A stretch of DNA of 64,000 nucleotides, from the NCBI GenBank assembly GCA_905182985.1, contig CAJJDN010000025.1, positions 513,213-577,212 of the forward strand, read 5' to 3'. The DNA comes from Paramecium sonneborni (lineage: Eukaryota > Ciliophora > Oligohymenophorea > Peniculida > Parameciidae). Shown piece by piece: positions 38,416 through 51,012 of this stretch. Position 1 is the stretch's first letter. Every line of letters begins with the position of its first letter. The position numbers were made by a program, and so were the translations under genes. The notes below the pieces were generated by a model. The model was not told the origin of the DNA, searched no databases, and saw only the letters and a program-made list of their open reading frames with translations.

Positions 38416-38745
38416 ATGAGTGACTCATTGAGATCACTATCCACTAATCAATCAATTGATGGATAAATCACAAAAAAGAAAAAAGTTTAATCTACTTCTT
38501 CAAAGACTAATCGTCCATAAAATATTAGTTATAATGAACTCATTGATTTATTGCATCCAAATCATTTATTCATTAATATTAGTTTGTAAGATAAGTTCAA
38601 TGCTATTGACATGTATGCAATATTCATTTAATCTAGCATCGACACCAACTATTTTCCAAATTTCAAGTTTGTTCTTAATGAAAATTTAGAAGACACAGAA
38701 GTTAAATGGAAGCGTTTGCCTTCATTTGTTAAATTGACAACTTGA
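38416..38745 (+). CDS. Small hypothetical protein
   Basis: Single exon of 109 aa, ATG 38416, TGA 38743. Basic, Ser/Thr-rich N-terminus with KKKK, then NELIDLLHPNHLFINISLQD and a Trp-containing end (VKWKRLPSFVK). No membrane span or signal. Family not recognised. Confidence 0.65.
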
Positions 38746-39143
38746 TATTGTTACAATCTTGTAGTTTTCATATATCATAAATTATCATATTTAATCATCC
38801 TCATTTTTCTATTCAAATTTTCAAGAATCTCATTTACTCATTACTCACACAATAATTCAATATCCATATTTATTAAAACTAATTCCTAAATTTATTTCCC
38901 TAAATAATACTATAACAATCTCACTTTAATAAAATCAAAACTCAATATAAACTTAATATTATAACAGATCATTCATTAAACTATTTCTAATTGTATTCTC
39001 TTCAAGATCAAAATTCCTTATTAGAGCTCCATAAATTTTGTTTAGAAATACATATAATTTTCATATTTTCTATTTTTTAACATTAACATGGAAGATTCTA
39101 AAGAAAAATAATGAATATAATTTTCTTGGTTATGTATAGAAAA
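38746..39143. other. AT-rich intergenic stretch between convergent genes
   Basis: About 400 bp with no supported gene. Confidence 0.5.
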
Positions 39144-39392
39144 TCATATATGTTTTGCCTAAAAATCAGAAGAGGCATCTTTTATTCCTTCATGTAATTT
39201 CTTCAAAGCCTCTTAATATTGTAGTAATGAAACTTTGTTCTATCCTTATCCACCTGTAGTAGTTTTTCCTGATCCACATGAACATTTCTTAACTTCTGAT
39301 GATGTATCAGTTTGATCATTATTTCCTCTCAGTTGTTGGGCTGTTACTGTGAGTATCAAAAACACAAGCAATATTACTTTTAAAATATTCAT
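39144..39392 (-). CDS. Small secreted protein
   Basis: Single exon, 82 aa. It opens with a strong signal peptide (MNILKVILLVFLILTVTA) followed by QQLRGNN. The mature part has a Cys-Ser-Cys-Gly-Ser-Gly turn, a Gly/Thr-rich loop and an amphipathic helix (LLQYQEALKKLHEGIKD). Too short for a trichocyst matrix precursor, though the helix is similar in style. Export to the secretory pathway is likely; function unknown. Confidence 0.75.
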
Positions 39393-40086
39393 TATATTAA
39401 ATAATTAAAAACGATTACTTTATCAATTTCGAAATTATAATACTTAAAATGAATCATTTTTTTATAAAGATTTCTTTTATTTCTTCTACTATACAATTTA
39501 AATTAATATGTTACAAATCCAACTTATGATGGAATGATAAATTTAGGGATTTCTATTTATATAGTTACTTTGAACATCACTTATAAACTTCTAATCATCT
39601 TTTATATTTTTATTATAATACCTAGAAGAACATATGGAATCCTTCTTTTTTAAAGCACTCTCTTTAAAGGTTATTCCTTCATTTTCTTTTGGCTCTACTC
39701 ATTTAAATGCTTCTCAAATTAATTTAAAATGTCTAATCTTTAATGTTAAATCTATTAGAATTTTTATATTTATATATTTATAAGTTAAATATTATTTAAC
39801 TTATATAATAACAATGTCATCACTAATTAAAGAATTAGATAGTGATATTTTTTGATTTTATTAAATTTTTTTGCTCAAATGTACCCAAAAGATATAAAAG
39901 AAAATAATACTTTTGAGTAATTTATTCTTTTTTTATTTTACACTTGTTATTTTTAGACATTATTCGTTGAAGCTCAAAAACACATACTAAAAAATAAATT
40001 AAATTATAAAAGGTATTCAATTTAAAAAAAAAACATGAATTTATATTTATTATTTTATATTAATTTATAATTTATATAGTGGAATA
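39393..40086. other. AT-rich intergenic stretch between divergent genes
   Basis: About 690 bp, no supported gene. Promoters for both neighbours presumably lie here. Confidence 0.5.
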
Positions 40087-40914
40087 ATGAGTAGATTAGT
40101 TAATATAGGATAAAACTCATTGATTCCTATTAAAGCTACAGGAAAATTGGGAGATGAATTTTTTGATAAACCATAGTATGAACCAACATCAATGGCCTTA
40201 CTTAAAAAGAAAGAAAGACACTAAGAATTAATAGATAAAGGATATTTAATTAAGGATAAATTGGTTGAAGATGTTCCTGATGATATACCTTTTTATGAGA
40301 TTTTCGATCCACCTAACGAAAATTATAGAAAAATCTTTTATCCTCAAGATTTAAAATCTTAAGTAGCTTATTATTATCATTCTACAAATTTTGATAATAA
40401 TGAACAATTTTTAGTTGATTAAGAGGATATAGAACAAGCAGAATTAGCAATTAGGTTGTAGGAGGAAGCAAATAGAAAGAAAGATTCAAAACTCTAAAGA
40501 TTAAATCAATAATTTAAAAAATAGAAAGAATTAGAAGCAGAAATTGAAAAAAGATAGAGATAAAACGAAGCTATTGAAAATGTAAAAAGGGAAAGAATTT
40601 TAAGTAAACAACCTGTGTCTTCACCTTCAAAAAATCAATCTTAAAAGGCTAGCCCACATTTGCCATTTAAAAATTACGGTTTGGCAATAGTTGGTCCAAA
40701 GGGCAAGGTGTCAATGCAAAAAGATATTAAAAATAATAAGGCGAATTCAAAATAGTTGTAAAAAACAGATGAAGATAATGATAATTCTAAGAAAAAAACT
40801 GTAACGTTTGCAGAAGAAGATGATGTGTAATACATACCTAAAAATTGGAAATCATAATCTGAAGAATTTAGGGAGATGATAAAGTAAAATAAAAAAAGCA
40901 AGAAATTGAAATGA
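40087..40914 (+). CDS. Hypothetical charged protein with central helix
   Basis: Intronless, 275 aa, TGA 40912. The N-terminus is compact (MSRLVNIGQNSLIPI, DDIPFYEIFDPPNENY). Residues ~130-190 form a Glu/Lys/Gln helix (LQEEANRKKDSKLQRLNQQF). The C-terminal third contains the Gly-rich segment YGLAIVGPKGKV and an acid patch before a basic end. No family recognised. It lies 47 nt before a damaged coiled-coil tract on the same strand. Confidence 0.78.
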
Positions 40915-40961
40915 TTATAGTTACTTTTGTTTGATTATATTATTTTATTAATATATAAATA

Positions 40962-42180
40962 ATGTCTGAGAGTGAAAATTTCAAATATAGTAGAGAAATA
41001 ATATAGCTAAAAAATAGATTGAATAATTGAAAGGGATGGTCGTTAGAAGGATTAAAGAGGTGGAATTTTTAGAAACAGAATAAAAGTTTCATTAAGGAAG
41101 ATATGAAGAATAGATGTCAAAATATAATGATTTTTTTACAAGAATGAGAGAATTAAAATAGATGGTGAATAGAGATGATGCATATAGAAAAGAAACATTA
41201 AAAAATTAATTAGATAAAGCAAAAGGTGATTTAAATAGAGAAAAGGCAGCAGTTTAATAATAAATAGATTAATAAGAGAAGGTGATACTTGATACAGCTG
41301 TTATGTAAACTAAAAGTATGAAATTAATTAAAGAAAAAATGATACAGATATTATGTAATAGAAAATTAAAGAATTGTAGGCAATATCAAGATTAAAATAT
41401 AATGATTGGCAAATTTTATCATCATCTTATGATTGCAAGATGGCATAAAGCACAAATTAATTAAAAATGTAAAAGTATTATATGAATTAAGAAGACTTAA
41501 ATTATCATCTGAATCATATGATACTACAATTCTTAAAGAATCATAAGAAATTATTTAATACAATATTTTAAGAATACATATGAATAATAAATCACAGAAT
41601 TGAAATTAAATATATTAAATATATTACTTATTTTCACTTTATAAAGAGTGAAAGAATAAGCAGAAAGAGTCAAAGAATGATCAGATATGAAATCAGAAGT
41701 TAAAAGATAGAATAGAGAATTTAGAGATAGATTTTATGAACTGCAATTAAAAGCAGATTATTTTGATAATTACAAAGAAAAGTTGGATAATAAGATAAAA
41801 TAATCATGATGAATTTAGTTAATAATTAATTGCGGTTGATGAAAAAATAGAATTACTTAGAGTAAGAAGAGAAATGTAAGAAATAATATACAGATACAAT
41901 TAAAAAATTAGAATACGAGTTAGCCCAAATTGATATAGATTTGAGGAAAAGAGAGGCCATTAGCTTAATTAGAAATATTGAGAAAGATAATATGAAAGAA
42001 GTTTCTTAAAAAAAATACAGATGCTAATTACTTATGGAATTACAAAATCAACCAACTGAATAGTAATAGATTTCAGAAATTTAAAGATTAACTGAGTTAT
42101 TACATAAAAAAGATTAAGCATAATAAGAGGCAAGTAAAATGGGTAACAACAATAACTACAATAACTTTTCATATTGGTAA
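40962..42180 (+). pseudogene. Broken coiled-coil gene
   Basis: ATG 40962 opens MSESENFKYSREI, but after LKNRLNN the frame ends in TGA. One extra A in the run at ~41011 would join it to a long coiled-coil frame (VEFLETEQKFHQGRYEEQMS, REKAAVQQQIDQQEKV). Further breaks occur at ~41340 and ~41670, where other frames continue with helix-like protein (KKLEYELAQIDIDLRKREA near 41900). At least three lesions are needed, more than short introns explain. A decayed or mis-sequenced relative of a ciliary coiled-coil protein is likely. Confidence 0.55.
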
Positions 42181-42500
42181 TATAGTTCTTGTTATCTTAT
42201 TCTAATAATAATATTATTCTTAATAAGCATTCTATATGATTTTATTATTATTTGTAATTAAATGATAATATTTTAGAGTAACTGTAAAATTAAATATCTT
42301 AATTATAAACAGTTCTAATAAAAAAATATTAAGTTTAAAAAATTAGATAAAAAATTTATGATAAAGTCAAAAAAATTTCAGTTGTTTTTAGTTCTAAAAA
42401 ATAAAAAGAAATCTTAAATCAATTTATTTATTATTCATAATTAGGATCTTTTTTGCCATAATTTTAAATCTGTTTTTTTAGATCACCATCCAATTTAATA

Positions 42501-43135
42501 ATGAATAACTTTAATGAATCTAAACTTCTACAAAGTCTTAAATTATCCTATTTTCGTTCATAGCTATGATCTAGATTATATTTTTAAGCGAAGATGCCAA
42601 GAAGACTGATTTCATCTGATTTTAGTCAAAACTATTAAAGGACATAAAACCCACAAATTTTTTTCAGAAATTGAAGAAACACAAAAAAGGGTAGATATTA
42701 CAAAAATAGAAGTAAACCTGTAAAGTTTGTTTACTTGAAGTTCGAAAATTATCAAGATTCAGTAGGTAAAGTAATTAAACTGAGTGAAAGAAATAAAGAT
42801 GAAGAACCAGAATAATTAGAAAAAGAGAATAAATAATTTTAAATTCAAAACTCCAAAATTAATTAATGGCTATGCAATAAATAAGAATAACCAATGCCAA
42901 AATTCTTTGAAGTTTTATCAAATGCTGGTTAAAACTTAAAACCAAGTATCGAATTTTTATAGATTAAAAATTAGTAATTGATACAATTAAAACTAAGGTA
43001 GAAAATGATGATTACTATTTTAAATTTTACCTTATTTATAAGGGTTGGTCTGATATTATAGTTCAGACTGATTATGAAAATAAATCTTAATAATAATAGT
43101 AATCATAAAAATTTGGTTTAAAAAATAAAAAATGA
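42501..43135 (+). pseudogene. Damaged hypothetical gene with intact 3' part
   Basis: The 3' part, from ~42690 to TGA 43133, is coherent when a 29-nt intron near 42950-42980 is removed: VKFVYLKFENYQDSVGKVI ... NDDYYFKFYLIYKGWSDII. The 5' part begins at ATG 42501 and also looks coding after a 29-nt splice, but then meets a TGA at ~42617 and lies in a different frame. A single indel could explain it. No family recognised. Confidence 0.4.
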
Positions 43136-43176
43136 GATGATTGTAATTGAAATAAAATAAATAATTAATTATTTAC

Positions 43177-44393
43177 TCAATTCATTTCTATAGATAAATT
43201 ATATTTCTTATATTAACCAGATGAAATTCTTGGTTTTGAAGTATTTGTACTAGATCTCCTTTAATATTATAAATTTTTACTATTTTATATTTTATTAAGG
43301 CTTAATTTGCATAGTAGGCTGTTATTTTTATTGAACAATTTGATGTTACTATTTTTAATGCTTTTTAATTTATTATTTTTTCATTTGATTTAAGTATTGG
43401 ATAGTGCTTTAGGCTCTGACATCCATTCCAGTATTACATCTAGATTAATTAGTAATAGTAGTTTTATTTTTTTAATTATTATTTGATAGCCTTGCTTTCA
43501 TTTCTTCCATAGGTTCAGTAGAACATCGATTAGAATTTCTCTGATAACTGGATAAGGATGATCTATTGAGTAATTATTTTTTTTGTAATATTTATGCAAC
43601 AGTTAGAGCTTATTATTGTAAATCCATGGTTTAACTATTAATATTAACATTAAGATTGATATGACTGTTATTAACATTAAAAATGTTGTTGGTCTTGGAT
43701 GGATTACTCTTACTTTTCTATTTTGATAAAATGGCTGCTAGATTGGTTTTACTAAGAGACTTTTTAGATTCAGTTGGAATGGACTTCTTCACAGAGGAGG
43801 TTTTGGTATCTATTTCAAAGGGTCTTTGATTTTTTTTACTTATACTTCCGTTGATAATGGCTATTATAATGTGTTGTACTATTGGAATTGCTCTTTGCTC
43901 TGGAGGCTCCTTTTTATTCCCATTTTTTCTTAACAAAATCTTTGCAGTTAATTGTATGCAACTTTCTTTCTAAATCATTTAAGATGGTTCTATAGGTTTA
44001 TTAAGTAGCTGCATTTTTGATCTTTTTAGGTTAAGGAGGTTTTAATTTTTATTAGTAAGGTTTTGGTTATAATACTACTGCATCATCTGATAAATGCTCT
44101 GATGAACTATTGAAATTAAAATTTAGATCTAATTGATCCTCTGATTTCTCATTTCCTTCTGTTTTTAATCTTTGAGGAGATTCAATTGTTTAATATTTTT
44201 CAGGTGTTTCTTCAAAAGGTATTCGAGGAAACACATAATCTTATTTTGATTGTCTAAATTTGAATTCAATCTCTTCTCTCTATTAACATCTATTTGAATA
44301 TAATGGCTGGCAAACTTGCATAAAGTAATCATCTGTTCTATTTGAAGAATCGCAATTAAATTTATCAGTCATTTGAGAATATATATCATCCAT
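43177..44393 (-). CDS. Hypothetical low-complexity protein
   Basis: Two introns, 43824-43845 and 43259-43280 (22 nt each), give 390 aa. An alternative 19-nt intron near 43862-43880 would also restore frame. The N-terminus is acidic (MDDIYSQMTDKFNCDSSNR), the middle has a short helix (YRTILNDLERKLHTINCKDF), and the C-terminal half is Ser/Asn/Gln-rich with long Gln tracts. No domain. The stop is 42 nt from the convergent damaged gene. Confidence 0.7.
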
Positions 44394-44458
44394 TTCTTAT
44401 AATTATATTAATAATAATTAGTGTTAAATAATTTATATATACATCTTAGTTTCAAGCT

Positions 44459-45603
44459 TCATTTTTTAAGTAATCGATTACCTTAAGCAATTCTTAGCTA
44501 TAGTTCTTTTACTCTTGCAGCTCTATTCAGAATTTATTTTATTTTTTAATCATCTCCACAATACTGTTCTAATTCATTTACTAATTCCTAATTAACCTTC
44601 ATTAAGATATCTATATGAGTCTAAAGTTATTTCAATTTAGTTTTATAACAATTATTATCATTGATAATTGTTTGGTTATCCATTTTAGTTTTATTCAACT
44701 CTTAATCTGCTTAAGAATATTATTCTTAACGATGCATCTGAACTTTTTGTAATTATATCTTTTTCTTATTCAATTCATCCTTTTTCTATTATTCCATTAT
44801 TAGAAATTTTCTTTATTTCTATAAATCGATCTCATTTTATTATAAATCATGATTCATACGACTTATTTATTACTCAGTAGATTTATTGTTTTATTTTTCT
44901 TGTTGAAAATCCTAATCAATTTTTTTTATTTGCTCATTAGTATAGGCTAATTGTTATTAATACTAATTTATTTTTATAACTTACTTTATTTATTTCTTAT
45001 TCCTAATCACTTTATTATAATTATATTAATTGATCTTGTAATATTTGGCAATCTTATTCAATTTTTCTATTCTTTTATTAAATTTCATTCAACTTCCTAT
45101 TTTGCTCTTTGTTTTTTATTTCTGCATTATAACTTTCCTATTCAAATTCCTCAAGTTTTTGTTATAAGTTTTCCATCATCGATGATTCCTAAATAACTTA
45201 ATCTGATAATTTATTCAGCTATTTCCTCGCTTGTTAAATTTCAAGTTATCTTTAATCATTAATTTCTTCTAATTCTTTTTATTATATAATTTATCTCTCC
45301 TGATCTAAATGTCTTTCTTTCAAGATTTTTGATAATTAATTTATTTCTTAAGTCATCATTTAAATCTATGCAATACATTATTCATGCTTTTGTTTATTTT
45401 CATGTTCAATGATTAACTATGTAATAAGAATACAATAAAACTTTTTCTTCATTGGCCATCTTGATTTTTACTTCCCATTTTCCCATTTCTTATTCAAGCA
45501 ACTCTAGTTCTTCTTATTATTTTTGAGCCTCATAGATATCTGCTTTTAATTATGCTATGATTATGTCCTTTTAATCAGATTCGTAATAAGATGATCTATA
45601 CAT
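44459..45603 (-). CDS. Coiled-coil protein
   Basis: Introns 45417-45441 (25 nt) and 44963-44984 (22 nt) give 365 aa, TGA 44459. Nearly the whole length is coiled coil, Gln-rich (QQKLEEFEQESYNAEIKNKE). The C-terminus has a more specific helix, LMKVNQELVNELEQYCGDD, then KIKQILNRAARVKELQLRIA. Such an end occurs in ciliary or basal-body coiled-coil proteins, but I cannot name the family. Promoter region shared with the K+ channel gene, 188 nt away. Confidence 0.82.
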
Positions 45604-45791
45604 ATTATATTTTTGTTAATAAAATTTATTTATTAATTTAACTTAAATTATTATTTAGATATTATGATAAAATATAAGGTTAGAATTTATAATTATTATT
45701 CATTCATAAAGAAAAATTATAAACTTGACCTTTCCACTAATATTAACTCTCATTTTTAATTATAATTTATTATTTTAAATTATAAAAATAA

Positions 45792-48469
45792 ATGAATACA
45801 AATAGAACTGATAATGAATTATTACAGGATTGTTATTTTGGTCCTTGTATTTTAATCGATTCTGCCAATGTGAACAATTATAAAAAAAATTCACCCTCTA
45901 GAAATTCAATCTTATCAGATTTTAGCTAAAAAGAGTTTGAACAATCTAATAATATTTCTCCTAATGTTGAAATGTTACCAATAAATTTTGAAGTTGTAAA
46001 GGCTAAGCAAAATTTTAGAAGTAAAGGGAATCCTAATTAATAATCATAAAGTAATTTTTTTAAGGGGAGTAAGAGACAATTATTAGAACCTAAAGTATAG
46101 AAATAGGAAAGACCTAGTTTTATGAAAACTCTTGTTAAAAATAACCTCATAAATAAATTTAAAAATAACTTATTTTAATCATCTTATGTTCTTCCAAAAT
46201 AGATGAAATACATATTAGAAAATGAAAGCTATATTCAAGAGTAAAAGGAAAAAACTAAAGTTAATTAGACAAAAATAGAGTTGAAGTAATACAATAATAT
46301 TTTTAAGTCAGTAAAGAAAATGGTCAAGCAAGCAAAATGTCAAAACTTAGCATTTTGTTAATGCCTGGCTAAAATCTAACAATTTTATGGGATTTCATTT
46401 CTTTATTTGTATTGTTCCTTAGATTATTTTTTTGCTCCATGATTGCATCCTTTGGTTAATCAGATAAATTTTATAAAGGCGCTGAACTTTTCTTTAATAT
46501 ATACCTATTATTCGAAAGTGTATTAACCATTTATAGGCCAATAATTTTCTAAGGAGAAATTGTCAGTGAACTTTCTTAAATTTGGATTCTTTATTCAAAA
46601 AATCAAATGTTAGAAGATTTATCCAGTTTCATTATATGGATTATGATATATTTTGATTTAAATGAATTTGCAGTACTTAATGAAATCTTGGCCATATCGC
46701 AATTTACAATAACATATAGATAAATAGCTAGAAAATATAATATTTAAATTGAATAATTGTATTTGAAAGGTTTTAATAGTGACTTTTTAGATTTAATAAG
46801 TCTATTCATAATTATATGTTTTTTTGCTCATACTATGGCTTGTTTGTGGCATTATATAGGCTACATTACTTTAAATAAAGGATCCTGGTTAACATATTAT
46901 GAGATAACGAATGAAAATATTTGGGTAAAATATAATTTTTCTTATTATTGGGCAACAATGACAATGGTTACTGTAGGTTATGGAGATATTACACCAAAAA
47001 ATTAAGTTGAAGTTGCTTTTGTTTCAATAGTGATGATATCTTCAAGTTGCATGTTTGCTTATTCAATGAATTCAATAGGAGTTATTGTAAAAACTATTCA
47101 TGATGAAAAGACAAGATTTAAGTATGTATAACTAAAATAACATATAGGAGAACATTAATATTAATGAATCAATTTATGTCTAAAAATGAAGTTGATCCTG
47201 AGATCTAGAGTAGAGTGAAAAATTATATTAAATTTAGTATCGAAAATGAAGATTTAGAAAATAAAGAAGAAACAACAAAAATAATAAATGACTTACCTGT
47301 TGGATTAAAAAATGAATTAGAATCAGATATTAAATAAAAAGTTATTTAAAAAATAAAGATCATAACAGATTATTTTTCAATCTAAACTTAAAATTAAGTG
47401 AAAAGCAATTTGACTTAAGTTAAATTCACTCCAAAAGACATAATTTATCATAGAGATGATATAAAAGATAAAAATCTGTATTATAAATTAAATATAAAGA
47501 TATTTCATTTCAGAAGGAGAAGTATAAATTTTAGAAGAGCAAAGTCAAAAGATAATCAAAAGACTTAAAGCAGGAGATGTTTTTGGGGAATTTCAATTCT
47601 TTACAGGACAAAATACTAAAGAATCAACAATGAGTGTAGGATTTGCATAATTATATAAGATAGATAGAGAAAAGTTTATAAATATTATTAAATCAACATA
47701 AAGAGATTATGAAAAATTTCATAAAATTAAAGATTCTATTTTATATTCAAAAAATTATACTAACATTTTCAGTAAATGTTTAATCTGTCAAAAATATTCG
47801 CATCAAGACATTGAATGTCCATACTTAACATATTAACCTTCTAAATATCTAAAAATTTTAAAATTTAATAAATTTGAACAAAATCTTAGATAAAAATATA
47901 AAAGAGATGAGAGAAAAAAAATCAAATCATAAATAGATTAATAATAAATTGAAGCTTCTATTAAAGATTATCAAGAGATTTTATCAGAATCAATTTTAGG
48001 AGAATTTAACGATTAAGTGTTAACATATTAAGTGTCAGACACTGTGAGCGCTTAAGTGGAAACAATTCCTTTAGAAGATTTGAGAGAAAAATCCTCAAAT
48101 TCTATTTCTAAAAATATTCAATAAAATGGATTAAATAGAAATGGATCACAAAATCCAATTTTGGATAATGAGAAAAAAAAATCAGTAGTTTTAGTAAAAA
48201 AAAAGTAATCCTTAATTGAAGAAGAAAGAAGAAGAACTTAAGTTTATAGAGAAACCTTAATATTTAAATAATTAGATTAATTTTAAGTTAAATAGCACTT
48301 TGTTATACTAGAAGGATTTGATAAAATGCATAATTATCTAGATTATTTACCACATAATAATGCAAATTAAGTTATCCGAAATGCTAATAAAGAAAAACCA
48401 AGTAGTAAATCAATTAAAACTTAAATCTTCAGGTTCTCAAATAGTTTTAGAGTGATGAAAAATGTGTGA
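45792..48469 (+). CDS. Voltage-gated K+ channel with cyclic-nucleotide-binding domain
   Basis: Introns 46286-46311, 47122-47147 (26 nt each) and 47478-47499 (22 nt) give 867 aa. The first ~160 residues are cytoplasmic and basic. Spans S1-S5 follow (LWDFISLFVLFLRLFF is S1). The pore reads YYWATMTMVTVGYGDITPKN, with the K+ filter TVGYGD at ~385-390. S6 is VSIVMISSSCMFAYSMNSIG. After the C-linker comes the cNMP fold (LYFISEGEVQILEE, LKAGDVFGEFQFFTG). The tail of ~280 residues is charged and disordered with a CxxC pair. EAG/CNG-type channels of this kind are very numerous in Paramecium and shape swimming behaviour. The usual PAS cap of EAG is not visible. Confidence 0.95.
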
Positions 48470-48517
48470 ATTTATAATTTTGTAAATAAAATAATCTTGA
48501 TTAAATTTTATCTAATA

Positions 48518-49353
48518 TCAAAGATATTAATATTTATATCCATTAATTGATTGGCAAGAATTATGATAATGGTGACTATGAGTAGGTTGCATGGAAACCC
48601 AATGTTATTAAGTTGTATAATGAATTGGTTACAAATAAACTGATTATGGTTTTTAGTAATTAGAATTAGTAGTTGTCTCGATAATCTTTTCTATTTGATA
48701 TTACTAAAATTTATATAGAAACATACTTTAATTGGTTAATATTCTAAATATTTTGGTTATTCTATTATTGGAACATACACAGGTATTTTGATTTCTTCAT
48801 TTTTTGAGTGCAATTAACATGTTGATATGTTTGTATTTAATTATTATTAAGTTTAATATAATTATTATTAATTTTATTACTAATTTTGTTACAAAAATCT
48901 TAATTATTTTTCTAATTCATTAATTGTGTTTTGTAAACGCTTGATTTATTCATTTTTTTTTAGTATTTCTTATTCTGTTAGTTAATCCTATTTGAGTTCG
49001 GTTTTTAAATATTTAATTTCTTAAGATAAAAATTCTTATTCATTTAAAAATTATTATTGCTTTTATTTTAAATCGTGAATTTCATTTGAATAGTTTTCAA
49101 CTTGAAATTTGAAATGATCATTCTTGGATTATAATTATAATACTTCTTTTTTAGTATCTTGAAATAATATAATGTAATAACTACCCATATTTTGTCGTTA
49201 TGTTTATTGATATTAGTTTTTCAATTCTCTATTTTTTCTTTATAAATTATTTAGAATTATATATTATTCTCTATCTTTCTATGCTATTTGTTACTCAAGT
49301 CCTTTTATTTTTTCAATTAATGCTTCATCTAATGGATTGATTTAGTTAATCAT
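48518..49353 (-). CDS. Coiled-coil protein
   Basis: One 23-nt intron (48704-48726) gives 270 aa. A 27-nt in-frame stretch (gtagtt...caag, about 49157-49183) is probably a further intron, leaving 261. Residues ~15-160 are coiled coil (KQDQLTEQEILKKNEQIKRL); a Gln/Asn tract follows, then a Pro/His/Tyr-rich C-terminus (PTHSHHYHNSC). The 5' half of the gene lies in the second duplicated block. Confidence 0.8.
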
Positions 49354-49951
49354 TAAATAATTTAACGTATTATATTTATATATTAATTTGAGTATGCTAA
49401 ATTTTATTAAAATTCATTTAGAAATAAATTATGCACAATTTTATAAACTGGGTCTCGATTCTCTTGTTGAATTTAACTCAAATATTCTTCCAATTTATAT
49501 ATCTAAATTAGGTAACCTATTAACAAGAGGTGAAGAATCATGGCAATCTTCAGTATCACATCTTTATTTACAAAGATCATACAGATTTAAAAATTATTAA
49601 TAAGCTTCTTTCAAAGGTATTCTGTCAGAGATATTCTTTTCTAATAGAGATTTCAGGAGATTCTAGAAATGAATTTAAATATTACTTTGATGTTAAAAGA
49701 GAAAGAATCAAATTTTTCTTACTGAAAATCTAATAAACAAATTCTATTATTATGTACTAGTTATTATAATGTATCACCTTTAAAGGGTAATTCATGAAAT
49801 AACCTGAAAATCAATGATTTAATTACAATTAATAAAAAAGACAGCCACTACTAAAAACATCGCAACTAAATGAGTAATGAGTACATTAAGAATTCAACAC
49901 TTCAGGTGCTGCATAACCAGGTGTACCACATTTATATAATAGATATCTATT
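48892..49951. repeat. Exact 1,060-bp direct duplication, copy 1
   Basis: Identical as far as read to 49953-51012 (offset 1,061), with a single N at 49952 between them. It holds the 5' half of the coiled-coil gene and the 3' end of the kinase gene. Confidence 0.9.
49414..49951 (-). CDS. Protein kinase, 3' part only (duplication copy 1)
   Basis: Equivalent to the last part of the kinase gene at 50475-51913, cut by the N at 49952. It contains the C-lobe and tail but not the catalytic loop. It is probably not a separate gene. Confidence 0.8.
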
Positions 49952-49952
49952 N
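49952..49952. other. Single-N assembly gap
   Basis: One ambiguous base between identical 1,060-bp blocks; a contig join. Confidence 0.9.
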
Positions 49953-50414
49953 CAAAAATCTTAATTATTTTTCTAATTCATTAATTGTGTTTTGTAAACG
50001 CTTGATTTATTCATTTTTTTTTAGTATTTCTTATTCTGTTAGTTAATCCTATTTGAGTTCGGTTTTTAAATATTTAATTTCTTAAGATAAAAATTCTTAT
50101 TCATTTAAAAATTATTATTGCTTTTATTTTAAATCGTGAATTTCATTTGAATAGTTTTCAACTTGAAATTTGAAATGATCATTCTTGGATTATAATTATA
50201 ATACTTCTTTTTTAGTATCTTGAAATAATATAATGTAATAACTACCCATATTTTGTCGTTATGTTTATTGATATTAGTTTTTCAATTCTCTATTTTTTCT
50301 TTATAAATTATTTAGAATTATATATTATTCTCTATCTTTCTATGCTATTTGTTACTCAAGTCCTTTTATTTTTTCAATTAATGCTTCATCTAATGGATTG
50401 ATTTAGTTAATCAT
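49953..50414 (-). CDS. Coiled-coil protein, 5' part only (duplication copy 2)
   Basis: Repeats the first 462 nt of the gene at 48518-49353 and is cut by the N. It is probably an assembly duplicate, not a gene. Confidence 0.75.
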
Positions 50415-51012
50415 TAAATAATTTAACGTATTATATTTATATATTAATTTGAGTATGCTAAATTTTATTAAAATTCATTTAGAAATAAATTATGCACAAT
50501 TTTATAAACTGGGTCTCGATTCTCTTGTTGAATTTAACTCAAATATTCTTCCAATTTATATATCTAAATTAGGTAACCTATTAACAAGAGGTGAAGAATC
50601 ATGGCAATCTTCAGTATCACATCTTTATTTACAAAGATCATACAGATTTAAAAATTATTAATAAGCTTCTTTCAAAGGTATTCTGTCAGAGATATTCTTT
50701 TCTAATAGAGATTTCAGGAGATTCTAGAAATGAATTTAAATATTACTTTGATGTTAAAAGAGAAAGAATCAAATTTTTCTTACTGAAAATCTAATAAACA
50801 AATTCTATTATTATGTACTAGTTATTATAATGTATCACCTTTAAAGGGTAATTCATGAAATAACCTGAAAATCAATGATTTAATTACAATTAATAAAAAA
50901 GACAGCCACTACTAAAAACATCGCAACTAAATGAGTAATGAGTACATTAAGAATTCAACACTTCAGGTGCTGCATAACCAGGTGTACCACATTTATATAA
51001 TAGATATCTATT
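49953..51012. repeat. Exact 1,060-bp direct duplication, copy 2
   Basis: Second copy of 48892-49951; it continues uninterrupted into the rest of the kinase gene. Confidence 0.9.

Noticed and set aside
43718..43936. Minus-strand 72-codon frame with a basic Ser/Lys-rich product
   Set aside because: Its second half is an exon of the larger spliced gene 43177-44393; its first half is out of frame with that gene's upstream exon.
49394..49725. A plus-strand frame of ~100 codons (also at 50455-50786), with a possible short intron
   Set aside because: It is antisense to the C-lobe of the minus-strand kinase, whose spliced frame is complete and conserved.
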